A stretch of 64,000 bases of DNA, from contig NZ_CP138214.1 of the NCBI RefSeq assembly GCF_034043515.1, forward strand, positions 248,001 through 312,000. Direction: 5' to 3'. Origin of the DNA: Pseudomonas sp. MUP55 (lineage in GTDB: Bacteria; Pseudomonadota; Gammaproteobacteria; Pseudomonadales; Pseudomonadaceae). Of the stretch, positions 43,945 to 53,066 are shown piece by piece; position 1 is the first letter of the stretch, and each line of letters opens with the position of its first letter. The notes beneath the pieces were generated by a model, which worked only from the letters and a program-made list of their open reading frames with translations, was not told where the DNA came from and made no database searches. The translations under genes were made by a program, and so were the position numbers.

Positions 43945-44418
43945 TTAAGGGGTGATTTTCAAGCCCAGTTGCTCGGCGGCTTGTACGGCGCAGGCTTCAT
44001 CCTGCGGCGCGCCACCTGCACCGGCGATGCCCAGCGCGCCGACCAGTTCGGCATCGGCAAACAGCGGCACGCCACCGCCGAGCAACAGCAATTCGGGCAA
44101 GCTGTTAAGGTTGGCGGCCTCGGGGTTGTTGCGCGCACGCTCGGCGAACAACCGGGTTGGGGTTTTGGTCGACAACGCCGTGTACGCTTTGCGCTGGCTG
44201 GCGAGGCTGTTATGCGGGCCTACGCCATCGGCACGCAGGGCCAGCAACAGGTTGCCGCCGCGGTCGAGCACGGTCAGCGCGGCGTTGCAGTGCGCCAGGC
44301 TGGCATCGGCCAATTGGCGCGCGGTGCGCAAGTCCAGCTCGGCGTGGCGTGGCAGTTGGGGTGTCGCCTGGGCGGCAGTCGCCACGGCGAGGCTTAGAAA
44401 CACAGCAGTGCGATACAT
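43945..44418 (-). CDS. Periplasmic GlcG/HbpS-like haem-binding family protein
   Basis: 157 residues from the ATG at 44418 (GGAG 8 bases upstream). A signal peptide ends at AAQA. RTARQLADASLAHCNAALTV, DRGGNLLLALRADGVGPHN and FADAELVGALGIAGAGGAPQ are the DUF336/GlcG pattern. Members bind haem or cobalamin-like ligands. Same operon as hiuH (24-base gap), transcribed divergently from the response regulator. Confidence 0.88.
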   Translation of the reverse strand: MYRTAVFLSLAVATAAQATPQLPRHAELDLRTARQLADASLAHCNAALTVLDRGGNLLLALRADGVGPHNSLASQRKAYTALSTKTPTRLFAERARNNPEAANLNSLPELLLLGGGVPLFADAELVGALGIAGAGGAPQDEACAVQAAEQLGLKITP

Positions 44419-44483
44419 GGTGAGAGCTCCAGAAGGCAGGCCGCCAAGGTAGCCAGTGGACGTGGTCAAAAGCCGCACAATTT

Positions 44484-44501
44484 GATGACAGGTTTGTAAT
44501 C
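44484..44501. promoter_or_regulatory. Candidate HprR/CusR-type operator
   Basis: GATGACA GGTT TGTAATC is an inverted repeat with one mismatch, 18 bases before the response-regulator start and in the divergent control region. Its TGACA/TGTAAT halves resemble boxes bound by CusR/HprR regulators. Confidence 0.5.
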
Positions 44502-44518
44502 AAACCCAGAGGAAAGGC

Positions 44519-44884
44519 ATGCACGTGTTGTTAGTGGAAGACCAGCCGCAACTGGCGCAACGTATGGCCCAGGGCCTGAGCGAGGCCGGTTTTACGGTGG
44601 AAGTAGCGGCCAGCGGCATGGCAGCGCAGCGCTTTGTGGAAAGCACCGTGTACGACCTGGTGATCCTGGATGTGATGCTGCCGGGCCTGAACGCCTGGAA
44701 GTTGCAGCAGGAAATTCGCCAGCGCGGCGAAACGCCGTTGTTGTTTCTGACCACGCCCAATGGCATTGAAGACCGTCTGCGTGGGTTGGAATTGCATGAG
44801 GACGATTATCTGCTCAAGCCGTTCGAAGCCAAGGAACTGGTGGCGCGGGTGAGGAAGGTGTTGCGGCGTGATCGAGGGCGTTGA
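44519..44884 (+). pseudogene. Response regulator lacking its DNA-binding domain (HprR/IrlR-like)
   Basis: 121 residues comprising a complete receiver: acidic pair Glu7-Asp8, phospho-acceptor Asp51 in LVILDVMLPG, Thr79 and Lys100 in DDYLLKPF. The frame stops at RKVLRRDRGR, exactly where OmpR-type regulators begin the linker to the winged helix. No output domain or sensor kinase follows; a REPIN starts 15 bases after the stop codon. It is either a stand-alone receiver or a deletion remnant; I favour the remnant because OmpR-type receivers normally keep the effector. Confidence 0.8.
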
Positions 44885-44898
44885 GGGCCTGGGCCATT

Positions 44899-44977
44899 GC
44901 TATCGGGGGCAAGCCCCCTCCCACATTTTGACTGTATTCACAAATCAACTGTGGGAGGGGGCTTGCCCCCGATGAGG
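44899..44977. repeat. REPIN 6, opposite orientation
   Basis: GCTATCGGGGGCAAGCCCCC then GTGGGAGGGGGCTTGCCCCC: here the CCCAC/GTGGG ends face inward, the reverse of REPINs 1-5. It sits directly behind the truncated response regulator. Confidence 0.92.
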
Positions 44978-45000
44978 CCCTCAAACCTACCCCTCACTGC

Positions 45001-46005
45001 CTACCGCAACCCATCCCTGAACTGCCCCGGCGTCATCCCCGTCCAGCGCTTGAACGCCCGGTTGAAGCTGCTGGTATCGGCAAACCCCAGCAGATGGCTT
45101 ATTTCGGCCAATGAACACTGGGCATCGCGCAAGTGCAACAACGCCAGGTTCTGCCGGCATTCATTGAGCAACGCATCAAACCGGCAGCCTTCGTCCGCCA
45201 GGTGCCGCTGCAAGCTGCGCAAACTCAGATGTAAGGCCTGGGCGACACGCTCCGCGCTGGGTTCGCCGTCGGGCAGTTGCGCCTCGATGGTGGCGCGCAC
45301 CTTGCGCTCCCAGGTCAGCGGTTGCAGTTGGGCCAGGGTGCGCTTGAGCACGGTTTCATTGTGTTCGGCCAACTCCGGGTTGGCGTCGTCCAGGTGGCTG
45401 TCAAAATCGTGGGCGGCGAACTCCAGGCGGTCTTCCTCGGCGCCAAAGACCACCGGTGAGCGAAACACCGTGTGCCATGGCGCGGGGTCGGCCGGTTCCG
45501 GGCGCCGCAGGTACACCGCCAGCGGGGCGTAGTCGCGACCCAGGCGATTGCGGCAGGTGCGCACGTAGATCGCCGCAAACGCATCGATGGCTTCCAGCGC
45601 CGGCGCCGGGCTGCCTTCCGGTTGCAGCAGGCGAAACCAGTGGCAGTCGCCGTGACGGCTCAGCTCCAGGCTCAGCGCATCACTGACCACCTGGTGATAG
45701 CGCACGATCCGCTCGAACACCTCGCGCAGGCTGCCGCTGGCCACCAGGGCGTAACCCAGCGCATGAAAGGTGGTGGGGCTGACAAACCTCGACACCCGCA
45801 AACCAATCGCCGGATCGCCACTGGCCTGCACCGCCAGTTCCCACAGGCGCGTGGTGGCCGACAACGGATAGCGCGCATTCGGGTCGTCCATCAACAGCGG
45901 GTCGAGCCCGGCCTCAAGGCATAGCGCGGCGCTGTCGAGGCCAAGGGCATCGAGTTGCTTGCGCAGGGCGCGGGTCCAGCTGGCGAGAGACGTGGGTTCG
46001 GTCAT
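45001..46005 (-). CDS. AraC-family transcriptional regulator
   Basis: 334 residues. The N-terminal 190 residues fit the arabinose-binding-like domain of the OruR/ArgR-type subgroup (RLWELAVQASGDPAIGLRVS, FHALGYALVASGSLREVFER). C-terminal HTH_18: ERVAQALHLSLRSLQRHLAD and LAEISHLLGFADTSSFNRAF, then GMTPGQFR. Divergent from the desaturase gene across about 100 bases, so it probably controls it. Confidence 0.93.
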   Translation of the reverse strand: MTEPTSLASWTRALRKQLDALGLDSAALCLEAGLDPLLMDDPNARYPLSATTRLWELAVQASGDPAIGLRVSRFVSPTTFHALGYALVASGSLREVFERIVRYHQVVSDALSLELSRHGDCHWFRLLQPEGSPAPALEAIDAFAAIYVRTCRNRLGRDYAPLAVYLRRPEPADPAPWHTVFRSPVVFGAEEDRLEFAAHDFDSHLDDANPELAEHNETVLKRTLAQLQPLTWERKVRATIEAQLPDGEPSAERVAQALHLSLRSLQRHLADEGCRFDALLNECRQNLALLHLRDAQCSLAEISHLLGFADTSSFNRAFKRWTGMTPGQFRDGLR

Positions 46006-46106
46006 GGCGATTGGCGCTTGCGGTCAACAGGTTGGCGTGCGGAGCTAGCGTGCTGCGCCAGGGTTGGGCGCAAGATGCAGGCATCACTGCACAAGAGAAT
46101 GAAAGC

Positions 46107-47177
46107 ATGGACGGTATTTCTGCAAGCCCCCAGCAGATGAACGCGCAACAGCGTGCGGCGCATATCCGTGAGGTGGTACTGGCCGAGGGCGCGCGCTTGC
46201 GCCAGCGGCACCCCTGGCTGCTGCACCAGGACGCGCTGGGCGCCGGCATCCTGGCGTTTGCGCTGGCCGGCATGCTGGGTTCGGCGGCGCTCTATATCAA
46301 CGGTCAGATGGCCTGGTGGGTGTGCCTGTTGCTCAATGCCTTCTTCGCTTCACTCACCCATGAGCTGGAACATGACCTGATCCACAGCATGTACTTTCGC
46401 AAGCAGCGCGTGCCGCACAACCTGATGATGGGCCTGGTGTGGCTGGCGCGGCCGAGCACCATCAACCCGTGGATTCGCCGCCACCTGCACCTCAACCACC
46501 ACAAGGTGTCCGGCACCGAGGCCGACATGGAAGAGCGCGCTATCACCAACGGCGAGCCGTGGGGCATCGCGCGGTTGCTGATGGTGGGCGACAACATGAT
46601 GTCGGCGCTGATCCGCCTGCTGCGCGCCAAGACTTGGCCGCACAGGTTCAGTATCTTCAAGCGCGTGCTGCTGGTTTACGCACCGCTGGCGCTGCTGCAT
46701 TGGGGCGCCTGGTACGTGTTCCTGGGCTTTCATGCCGCCAACGGCATCGCCAGCCTGATGGGCGCGCCCATCGCCTGGTCAGCGGGCACGCTGCAGGTGA
46801 TGCAGGTCATCGACATCGCTGCCGTGGTGATCATCGGCCCCAACGTGCTGCGCACCTTCTGCCTGCACTTTGTCAGCTCCAACATGCATTACTACGGCGA
46901 CGTGGAGCTGGGCAATGTGATCCAGCAGACCCAGGTGCTCAACCCCTGGTGGATGTGGCCGTTGCAGGCGTTCTGCTTCAATTTCGGCAGCACCCACGGC
47001 ATTCACCATTTTGTGGTGAAGGAACCGTTCTACCTCCGCCAGATGACCGCCAAGGTGGCGCACAAGGTCATGGCCGAGATGGGCGTGCGCTTCAATGACT
47101 TGGGCACGTTTGCCCGGGCCAATCGGTTGGAACCCCAGGATCAGCCACGCAGCGAACTCGCTTTCAGCAAGCGATGA
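46107..47177 (+). CDS. Membrane fatty-acid desaturase/hydroxylase
   Basis: 356 residues from the ATG at 46107. Histidine boxes HELEHDLIH, HLHLNHH and HGIHHF with several membrane segments fit the di-iron desaturase/hydroxylase fold. The longer HExxHxxxH first box is closer to the alkane hydroxylase and fatty-acid desaturase branch than to DesA. Regulated presumably by the divergent AraC protein. Its last 14 bases overlap the convergent atsC-like gene. The substrate is unknown. Confidence 0.85.
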   Translation: MDGISASPQQMNAQQRAAHIREVVLAEGARLRQRHPWLLHQDALGAGILAFALAGMLGSAALYINGQMAWWVCLLLNAFFASLTHELEHDLIHSMYFRKQRVPHNLMMGLVWLARPSTINPWIRRHLHLNHHKVSGTEADMEERAITNGEPWGIARLLMVGDNMMSALIRLLRAKTWPHRFSIFKRVLLVYAPLALLHWGAWYVFLGFHAANGIASLMGAPIAWSAGTLQVMQVIDIAAVVIIGPNVLRTFCLHFVSSNMHYYGDVELGNVIQQTQVLNPWWMWPLQAFCFNFGSTHGIHHFVVKEPFYLRQMTAKVAHKVMAEMGVRFNDLGTFARANRLEPQDQPRSELAFSKR

Positions 47178-47979
47178 ACGCCAGCGGCAGGTCGCGGATC
47201 TGTTCGCGCGGCGGCGGCTGGTAGTGATCGTCGCTGGTCAGCTCATGCAGCAGCTCTTCGCGCAGTTGGTGAAACTCAAAGCTGCTGCGCTGGCGCGGAT
47301 GGGCCAGGTCGATTTGCACGACCTGCTTGATCCGCCCTGGCCGGGGCTCCATCACCACCACACGGTCGGCGAGGAAAATCGCCTCTTCCACATCATGAGT
47401 CACCAGCACCGTGGTGATGCTGGCGCGGGCGCGAATGGCCAGCAGTTCGTCCTGCATCTGCTGGCGCGTCAACGCATCCAGCGCGCCGAAGGGTTCGTCC
47501 AGCAGCAGAATCCGTGGGCTGGCCACCAAGCCACGGGCGATCGCCACCCGTTGCGCCATGCCGCCGGACAGCTGGTGGGGATAGGCGCGGGTGAAGTCGG
47601 TCAGGCCCACCAGGTCGATGAAGTCGCTGATGCGTCGGTTGCGCTCGGCCTCGCTCAACGGCTCATTGACCAGGCCCAGGCCGATGTTCTGCGCCACCGT
47701 CAGCCACGGGAACAAGCGGTGCTCCTGGAACACGATGCCGCGTTCGCCACCGATACCGTTCACGGGTTTCCCGTCAACCTGGATCTCGCCGCGAAACTGC
47801 GTGTCCAGCCCCACCAGCAAACGCAGCAGGGTGGATTTGCCGCAACCGCTGGAGCCGACAATCGCCACAAACTCGCCTTCGGCAATCGCCAGGTTGAACT
47901 CGCGGATGGCCTCCAGTTCGAAACCGTCCACATCGAAAGACTTGCCCACATGGTTGAAGCTGACAATCGGTGCGTTCAT
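47164..47979 (-). CDS. atsC: ABC transporter ATPase of the sulfate-ester/sulfonate type (AtsC-like)
   Basis: 271 residues from the ATG at 47979 (GGAG 6 bases upstream). Walker A GSSGCGKST, Q-loop IVFQEHRLFPW, signature LSGGMAQRVAIARGL, Walker [13 protein letters not shown] and VTHDVEEA are intact. SsuB/TauB branch. It overlaps the permease stop by 4 bases and lies in order permease-ATPase. The ats name rests on the double-length permease and on the neighbouring atsK and LysR genes. Confidence 0.85.
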   Translation of the reverse strand: MNAPIVSFNHVGKSFDVDGFELEAIREFNLAIAEGEFVAIVGSSGCGKSTLLRLLVGLDTQFRGEIQVDGKPVNGIGGERGIVFQEHRLFPWLTVAQNIGLGLVNEPLSEAERNRRISDFIDLVGLTDFTRAYPHQLSGGMAQRVAIARGLVASPRILLLDEPFGALDALTRQQMQDELLAIRARASITTVLVTHDVEEAIFLADRVVVMEPRPGRIKQVVQIDLAHPRQRSSFEFHQLREELLHELTSDDHYQPPPREQIRDLPLAFIAC

Positions 47980-49550
47980 GCGTGTCTCCATTGCGTGGCG
48001 CGGGTTTCAAGGCGTTGGCCGATAAGGTTGAGGGTGGCGCCGGTGAGGCCCACCAGCAGCATGCCGCTCATGATCAGGTCCATGCGCAGCAGCTGTTGGG
48101 CGCCGATCATCAGGCTGCCGATACCGCCGTTGGACGGCATGAAGTATTCCGCGCCGATGGTGCCCAGCCAGGCGTAGATCAGGCTCAGGCGCAGGCCGGC
48201 GAAAATGCCCGCCGCGGCGCCGGGCAAAATCAGCCGGCGCAGCCGTTGGAACAGGTCCAGGCGCAGCACCTGCGCGGCTTCGCTCAGTTGTGGTGACAGG
48301 TTCAACACGCTGCGCTGGGTGGCGATAAACAGGGGGAAGAACGCGGCCAGGCCGATAAACACCCACTTGGCCAGTTCCCCCAGGCCAAACCAGGCCGTGA
48401 GCAGCGGCACCCAGGCGAAGATGGCGATCTGGCGCAACGCGGCGAGGGTAGGGCCGAGCACTCGCTCACTGCGCGCTGACACGCCCAGCCACAAGCCCAC
48501 CGCAAACCCCAGGCTGCCGCCCAGAATCAAGCCGCCCAACGTGCGCCCCAGACTTTTGCCCAGCGCGCCCGATAACGTGCCATCCACCACGCCGCTGGCG
48601 GTGGTGTGCAGCACGTTCCATGGGCTTACCAGGATATTTGCGTCGACCCAGCCCTGCTGCGCGGCCACCTGCCACAACGCCAGCAACAGCAGCGGCAGCA
48701 GCCACGGCTGCAGGCGTTGCCAACCCTGGTAACGCGGGCCGCGCCGGATCTGCGCCGTGGCTGGGTGCGGCCAGTGCACCCAGTGGCGGTCCAGCCAGCC
48801 GACACCACGGTCCATCGCCACGCCCAGTACACCGATGACCACGATGCACACAAAGACGATGTCGAGCATGAACAACTGGCGTGCCCACACCATCAGGTAG
48901 CCGATGCCTTCGCTGGAAGCCAGCAGCTCCACCGCCAGCAGCGACGTCCAACCGGCCGCCAGAGCCAGGCGTACACCGGCCATGAACGCCGGCAGCGCCG
49001 CCGGCAGAATCAGCCGGCGGATCAACAGATGAGTGGGCAGGCGCAGCACACGTGCGGCTTCACGCAACTGGGGCTGAGCATCGCGCACGCCGACCAGCGT
49101 ATGCAGGGTCACCGGCACCACAATCGCCTTGACCAGCACCACCAGTTTCAGCGTCTCGCCGATGCCGAAAAACACCATGAACAGCGGGATCCACGCCAGG
49201 GTCGGCACCTGCGACAACGCGCTGAAGGTGGGAAACACCAGGCGCTCGGCGCGCGCGCTGAAGCCCAGCCAGGCACCGAGCAAGGCCCCGGCGCTGATGC
49301 CCGCCAGCAAGCCCCAGCACAAGCGTTGCAGGCTGATCGCCAAATGGCTCCATAACTCGCCGCCCGCCAGTTCCACCGCGCTGCTCCACACCAGTGACGG
49401 CGGCGGCAGGATCTGCTCGCTCATCCAATGATTGCGGCTGGCCAGCCACCACAGGGCGAACAGCGTCAGCGGTAACAGCCAGGGGCTGAGCGACGGCCAG
49501 CGCAGCGTGGGCATGGCAAGAGGCAGGCTCAACCGTGCGGTTCGGGCCAT
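47976..49550 (-). CDS. atsB: Fused double ABC permease (AtsB-like)
   Basis: 524 residues, about twice the size of SsuC. Two homologous permease halves are visible: each has an EAA-type loop (LREAARVLRLPTHLLIRRLI and LSEAAQVLRLDLFQRLRRLI) and an SLLAVELLASSEGIGYL / GTIGAEYFMPSNGGIGSL element. A single gene thus encodes both halves of the channel. I recall AtsB of P. putida and P. aeruginosa being similarly large. First gene of the minus-strand unit; divergent from the binding protein. Confidence 0.85.
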   Translation of the reverse strand: MARTARLSLPLAMPTLRWPSLSPWLLPLTLFALWWLASRNHWMSEQILPPPSLVWSSAVELAGGELWSHLAISLQRLCWGLLAGISAGALLGAWLGFSARAERLVFPTFSALSQVPTLAWIPLFMVFFGIGETLKLVVLVKAIVVPVTLHTLVGVRDAQPQLREAARVLRLPTHLLIRRLILPAALPAFMAGVRLALAAGWTSLLAVELLASSEGIGYLMVWARQLFMLDIVFVCIVVIGVLGVAMDRGVGWLDRHWVHWPHPATAQIRRGPRYQGWQRLQPWLLPLLLLALWQVAAQQGWVDANILVSPWNVLHTTASGVVDGTLSGALGKSLGRTLGGLILGGSLGFAVGLWLGVSARSERVLGPTLAALRQIAIFAWVPLLTAWFGLGELAKWVFIGLAAFFPLFIATQRSVLNLSPQLSEAAQVLRLDLFQRLRRLILPGAAAGIFAGLRLSLIYAWLGTIGAEYFMPSNGGIGSLMIGAQQLLRMDLIMSGMLLVGLTGATLNLIGQRLETRATQWRHA

Positions 49551-49828
49551 TGACGACCTCCGTTTCGTTATGTGATTTCGATCTTACAAAAACGTAATCA
49601 AGATGATTGGGGGATAAGAGAAGCCATTTAAAGCCCGCGCCCGGCACGCATCCAATGCATTCGAAGAATATTTTCGATGCTGTTTATGCATAGTCCGCTG
49701 CAGCCTGCGGTTTGGCTCGCATAGTCCTCAAAGTTATTAAATTGTGAATTTATAGTATTTAAAGTTTTCATCAGGCTATGCCTACTTTCAGCTCCCCAGG
49801 CGACCGTCGCCCACCAGGAGCTGCGCTT
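49551..49828. promoter_or_regulatory. Divergent control region of the ats-type transporter
   Basis: 278 bases between atsB (minus) and atsR (plus). It is AT-rich and holds two ATGCAT boxes at 49655 and 49686, 31 bases apart start to start, and an inverted repeat CGAAGAATATTTTCG (49662-49676). Confidence 0.5.
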
Positions 49829-50830
49829 ATGAAACTGCCCTTCAAACGTCTGATCACGCTGTTCGCAGGCACCGCGCTGGCGGGCCTGGTGCACGCAGCC
49901 GAGCTCAAGGAGATCCGCATTGCCGTGCCCGACCTCAGCGCCGGCACCCAACACAGTGGCGGTGGCATCACCGATGTGTTGCGCGAGCAGCAGATCTTCG
50001 AAAAGGCCTTCGCCGACCAAGGCATCAAGATCCAGTGGAATTACTTCAAGGGCGCGGGCCCGGTGATCAACGAAGCCTTCGCCAATGGCCAGGTGGACCT
50101 CGCCTACCTGGGCGACCTGGCGGCCATCATCGGCCGTTCCAATGGCCTGGACACCCGCTTGCTCAGCGCAACGGCGCGGGACATCAAGCAGTACCTCGGC
50201 GTGGTGCCGGGTTCGGGCATCAAGACCTTGCAAGACCTCAAGGGCAAGCGCGTCGCGGTGTTTCGCGGCACGGCCAGCCAGTTGTCCTTCGACAGCGCGT
50301 TGGCCAGCCAGGGCTTGAGCGAGAAAGACCTGAAAGTCATCAACCTGGACTTCAACGCGGCCGGTGCGGCGTTGGCCGCCAAGCAGATCGACGCAACCTG
50401 GGGCGGCTCGAACCTGACCGCGCTGCAAGCCAAGGGGCTGGCCGAAATAGCCCTCACCACCAAAGACCTGGGCGGCGCCGGCAGCATCCAGGCGGTGCTG
50501 GTGGGCAGCAAACAGTTTGTCGACGAGCATCCGGACGCGGTGGCCAAGCTGCTCAAGGCTCAGCAGCAGGCGGTGCAGTGGTTGACCGATGACAACAACA
50601 AGCAGGCCTACATCGAACTGGTGTCGGGGCTGGCCAGTTACCCGCCGGTGATCCTGACCAATGATTTGAAAGACCAGCAGCTCAGCGCGATTTTCCCGGC
50701 GACCCTAGATCCTGTGTTCCTTGGCAAACTGCAGGACGCGGTGGACCTGGCTTCCCAGGAGAAGCTGATTCGCCGGTCGTTTCAGGTGAATGACTGGGTG
50801 GCGCCTGGGTTGGTGGCGGCGGGGCTTTAA
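49829..50830 (+). CDS. atsR: Periplasmic sulfonate/sulfate-ester-binding protein (AtsR-like)
   Basis: 333 residues from the ATG at 49829 (CAGGAG upstream). A signal peptide ends near LVHAA. SsuA/NMT1-type fold: IQWNYFKGAGPVINEAFANG, VDLAYLGDLAAIIGR, KRVAVFRGTASQLSFDSAL, and AAKQIDATWGGSNLTALQAK. It binds an organosulfur ligand for the AtsBC-type importer encoded divergently. Confidence 0.88.
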   Translation: MKLPFKRLITLFAGTALAGLVHAAELKEIRIAVPDLSAGTQHSGGGITDVLREQQIFEKAFADQGIKIQWNYFKGAGPVINEAFANGQVDLAYLGDLAAIIGRSNGLDTRLLSATARDIKQYLGVVPGSGIKTLQDLKGKRVAVFRGTASQLSFDSALASQGLSEKDLKVINLDFNAAGAALAAKQIDATWGGSNLTALQAKGLAEIALTTKDLGGAGSIQAVLVGSKQFVDEHPDAVAKLLKAQQQAVQWLTDDNNKQAYIELVSGLASYPPVILTNDLKDQQLSAIFPATLDPVFLGKLQDAVDLASQEKLIRRSFQVNDWVAPGLVAAGL

Positions 50831-50852
50831 GCTGGGTGGTGCCTGGGCTATA

Positions 50853-50932
50853 GCTATCGGGGGCAAGCCCCCTCCCACATTTGAACTGCGAATACATTCA
50901 AAGTGTGGGAGGGGGCTTGCCCCCGATGAGGC
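50853..50932. repeat. REPIN 7, opposite orientation
   Basis: GCTATCGGGGGCAAGCCCCC then GTGGGAGGGGGCTTGCCCCC with CCCAC/GTGGG ends inward, between the convergent atsR and LysR genes. Confidence 0.92.
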
Positions 50933-50935
50933 CCT

Positions 50936-51862
50936 TCAAACCGCCACACTCACCTCCTGCCTGTCTACCTCAACCAACGTCTCGATCATCGCCTTGGCCG
51001 CCGGCGACAAGCGCGACCCGGTTCGGCTGACAATCCCGCAGCGCGCACTCAGGGTCTCCATGTTCTGCGGCAAGTTGCGCCAGTGCAGCAGCACCAGAGC
51101 CCCTCGGGCGATGTCCTCGGCAAACGCTTCCTCGGTGCCCACGCCGATGGCATTGGACTGCAGCACAATCTTTACCAGCGCCGGGAAATGCTCGGTCTGG
51201 ATGCTGGGTGAAAAGTCCATGCGCCCGCTCAGGTTCGCCAGCAGTTTGCGAATGCCTTGGGAGATCAGCGGCGCGGCCAGTGGGTAGTCGAACATGTCAT
51301 TGGTCGACAGGCTGTCCTTGGCCAGCAACGGGTGCCCGGGGCGGCAGAAAAACACGCCGCGCTTGGGCGTCAGCGCACGGGTCTGGAAGTTCGGGTCGGC
51401 TTCGAACTGACGGATGTCGGCAATGAAGAATTCGATCTCCTCGCGGCTCAATGCGCGGCTGAGTGTTTCCCAGTTATCCACCTGGAAGCGGGTGCGGATT
51501 TTCGGGTGCGCGCCGATAAACCGCGCCACCGCATCCGGCACCAGCTTCACCGCCGGCGCCGGGCCGCAGCCGAAGCGCAGGTCGCCGGCGTCGAGCTTGG
51601 TCATGCGCGTGACTTCACTGCTCAGCAAGGCGGCGCCATGCACCAGCGTCAGGGCGTGTTGCAGCACCACCTGGCCCTCTGGCGTCGGACGCAGGTCCTT
51701 GTGCCCACGGTCCACCAGCACACAGCCGAACTCCTGTTCCAGCCCCTGGATGCTGCGGCTGAACGCCGGTTGCGTGATGCCCATGGCGTCCGCCGCGCGC
51801 ACAAAGCTGCGGTGTTCGTTAAGGGCAATGAAGTAGCGCAGTTGACGAAGATCCATATGCAT
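50936..51862 (-). CDS. LysR-type regulator (SftR-like), next to atsK
   Basis: 308 residues starting MHMDLRQLRYFIALNEHRSF (ATG at 51862; an ATG at 51856 is possible). The winged helix has ADAMGITQPAFSRSIQGLEQ. The effector domain contains DLRFGCGPAPAVKLVPDAV. It is a close relative of the regulator at 55647-56591. Divergent to the AtsK-type dioxygenase gene, whose known regulator in P. putida S-313 is the LysR protein SftR. Confidence 0.88.
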   Translation of the reverse strand: MHMDLRQLRYFIALNEHRSFVRAADAMGITQPAFSRSIQGLEQEFGCVLVDRGHKDLRPTPEGQVVLQHALTLVHGAALLSSEVTRMTKLDAGDLRFGCGPAPAVKLVPDAVARFIGAHPKIRTRFQVDNWETLSRALSREEIEFFIADIRQFEADPNFQTRALTPKRGVFFCRPGHPLLAKDSLSTNDMFDYPLAAPLISQGIRKLLANLSGRMDFSPSIQTEHFPALVKIVLQSNAIGVGTEEAFAEDIARGALVLLHWRNLPQNMETLSARCGIVSRTGSRLSPAAKAMIETLVEVDRQEVSVAV

Positions 51863-52037
51863 TCCCGGCATTTGAAAAATAGGTCGAAGGCATTTGCGAG
51901 CGACGCAGCTGAGGTTTTAAATGCAAGCTCTTATTCCGTCAACGAAGCATTACTTCATTTGCTAGATCCAAAATGCATATGAATAGAGCGTTGTCGGCGA
52001 ACGTTGCACCATCCGCAGGCACACGAGGGTCATCACA
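51863..52037. promoter_or_regulatory. Divergent LysR-atsK control region
   Basis: 175 bases with an ATGCAT box at 51973-51978 and another spanning the LysR start codon (51857-51862), plus weaker ATGCAA (51921) and AAGCAT (51945) sites. Likely LysR-regulated. Confidence 0.45.
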
Positions 52038-52943
52038 ATGAGCAACGCCGCATTAGCTGTTCAACCCATCGCCCAGGCACTGGAAATTCATCCGGTTGCC
52101 GGCCGCATTGGCGCCGAGATCCGTGGCATCAAACTGTCCGGTCACCTCGATGCCGCCACGGTCGACGCCATCCAGCAGGCGCTGGTGCAGTACAAGGTGA
52201 TCTTCTTCCGCGAGCAGACCCACCTCGATGACCAGAGCCAGGAAGCCTTCGCCCACCTGCTTGGCGAGCCGATTGCGCACCCGACCGTGCCGGTGCGCGA
52301 TGGCACGCGCTTTCTGATGGAGCTGGACGGCACCCGCGGCCAGCGCGCCAACTCGTGGCACACCGACGTGACCTTCGTCGATGCCTACCCCAAGGCTTCG
52401 ATCCTGCGTTCGGTGCTGGCGCCGACCTCCGGTGGCGATACGGTCTGGGCCAACACGGCGACGGCCTACAACGACCTCAGCGTCGAACTGCGCGCCCTGG
52501 CGGACAACCTGTGGGCCATCCACAGCAACGAATACGACTACGCCGCACGCAAGCCGGATGTGGCGGTGGAAAAACTTGAGGAATACCGCAAGGTGTTCAC
52601 CTCGACGGTGTATGAAACCGAGCATCCGGTGGTGCGCGTGCATCCGGTCAGCGGCGAGAAAACCCTGCTGCTGGGGCATTTCGTCAAACGCCTCAAAGGC
52701 TACTCTCAGGCCGACTCGACGCAACTGTTCAACCTGCTGCAAAGCCACGTCACCCGCTTGGAAAACACCGTGCGCTGGCGCTGGAACAGCGGCGACGTGG
52801 CGATCTGGGACAACCGCGCCACCCAGCATTACGCGGTGGACGACTACGGCACCCAGGAACGTATCGTGCGCCGGGTGACGCTCAAGGGCGATGTGCCGGT
52901 GGGCGTACAAGGGCAGCGCAGCCAGACCACCAAAGGCCTTTGA
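52038..52943 (+). CDS. atsK: Alpha-ketoglutarate-dependent sulfate-ester dioxygenase (AtsK/TauD family)
   Basis: 301 residues. The iron facial triad is His108 and Asp110 in SWHTDVTF and His264 in ATQHYAVDDYG; the 2-oxoglutarate arginine lies in RIVRRVTLKG (Arg275/Arg279). These positions equal those I remember for P. putida AtsK, which is also 301 residues. It oxidises alkyl sulfate esters to release sulfate for growth under sulfur limitation. A REPIN follows. Confidence 0.9.
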   Translation: MSNAALAVQPIAQALEIHPVAGRIGAEIRGIKLSGHLDAATVDAIQQALVQYKVIFFREQTHLDDQSQEAFAHLLGEPIAHPTVPVRDGTRFLMELDGTRGQRANSWHTDVTFVDAYPKASILRSVLAPTSGGDTVWANTATAYNDLSVELRALADNLWAIHSNEYDYAARKPDVAVEKLEEYRKVFTSTVYETEHPVVRVHPVSGEKTLLLGHFVKRLKGYSQADSTQLFNLLQSHVTRLENTVRWRWNSGDVAIWDNRATQHYAVDDYGTQERIVRRVTLKGDVPVGVQGQRSQTTKGL

Positions 52944-52959
52944 ATTCACAGAGATCCAA

Positions 52960-53051
52960 ATGTGGGAGGGGGCTTGCCCCCGATAGCGGAGTGTCAGCCA
53001 CTGCACCTGTGACTGACCCACTGCAATCGGGGGCAAGCCCCCTCCCACATT
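52960..53051. repeat. REPIN 8 of the GTGGGAGGGGGCTTGCCCCC family
   Basis: Full inverted pair, GATAGC end inward, between the convergent atsK and sulfatase-like genes. Confidence 0.93.
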
Positions 53052-53066
53052 TAGACCTGTGTCGTT

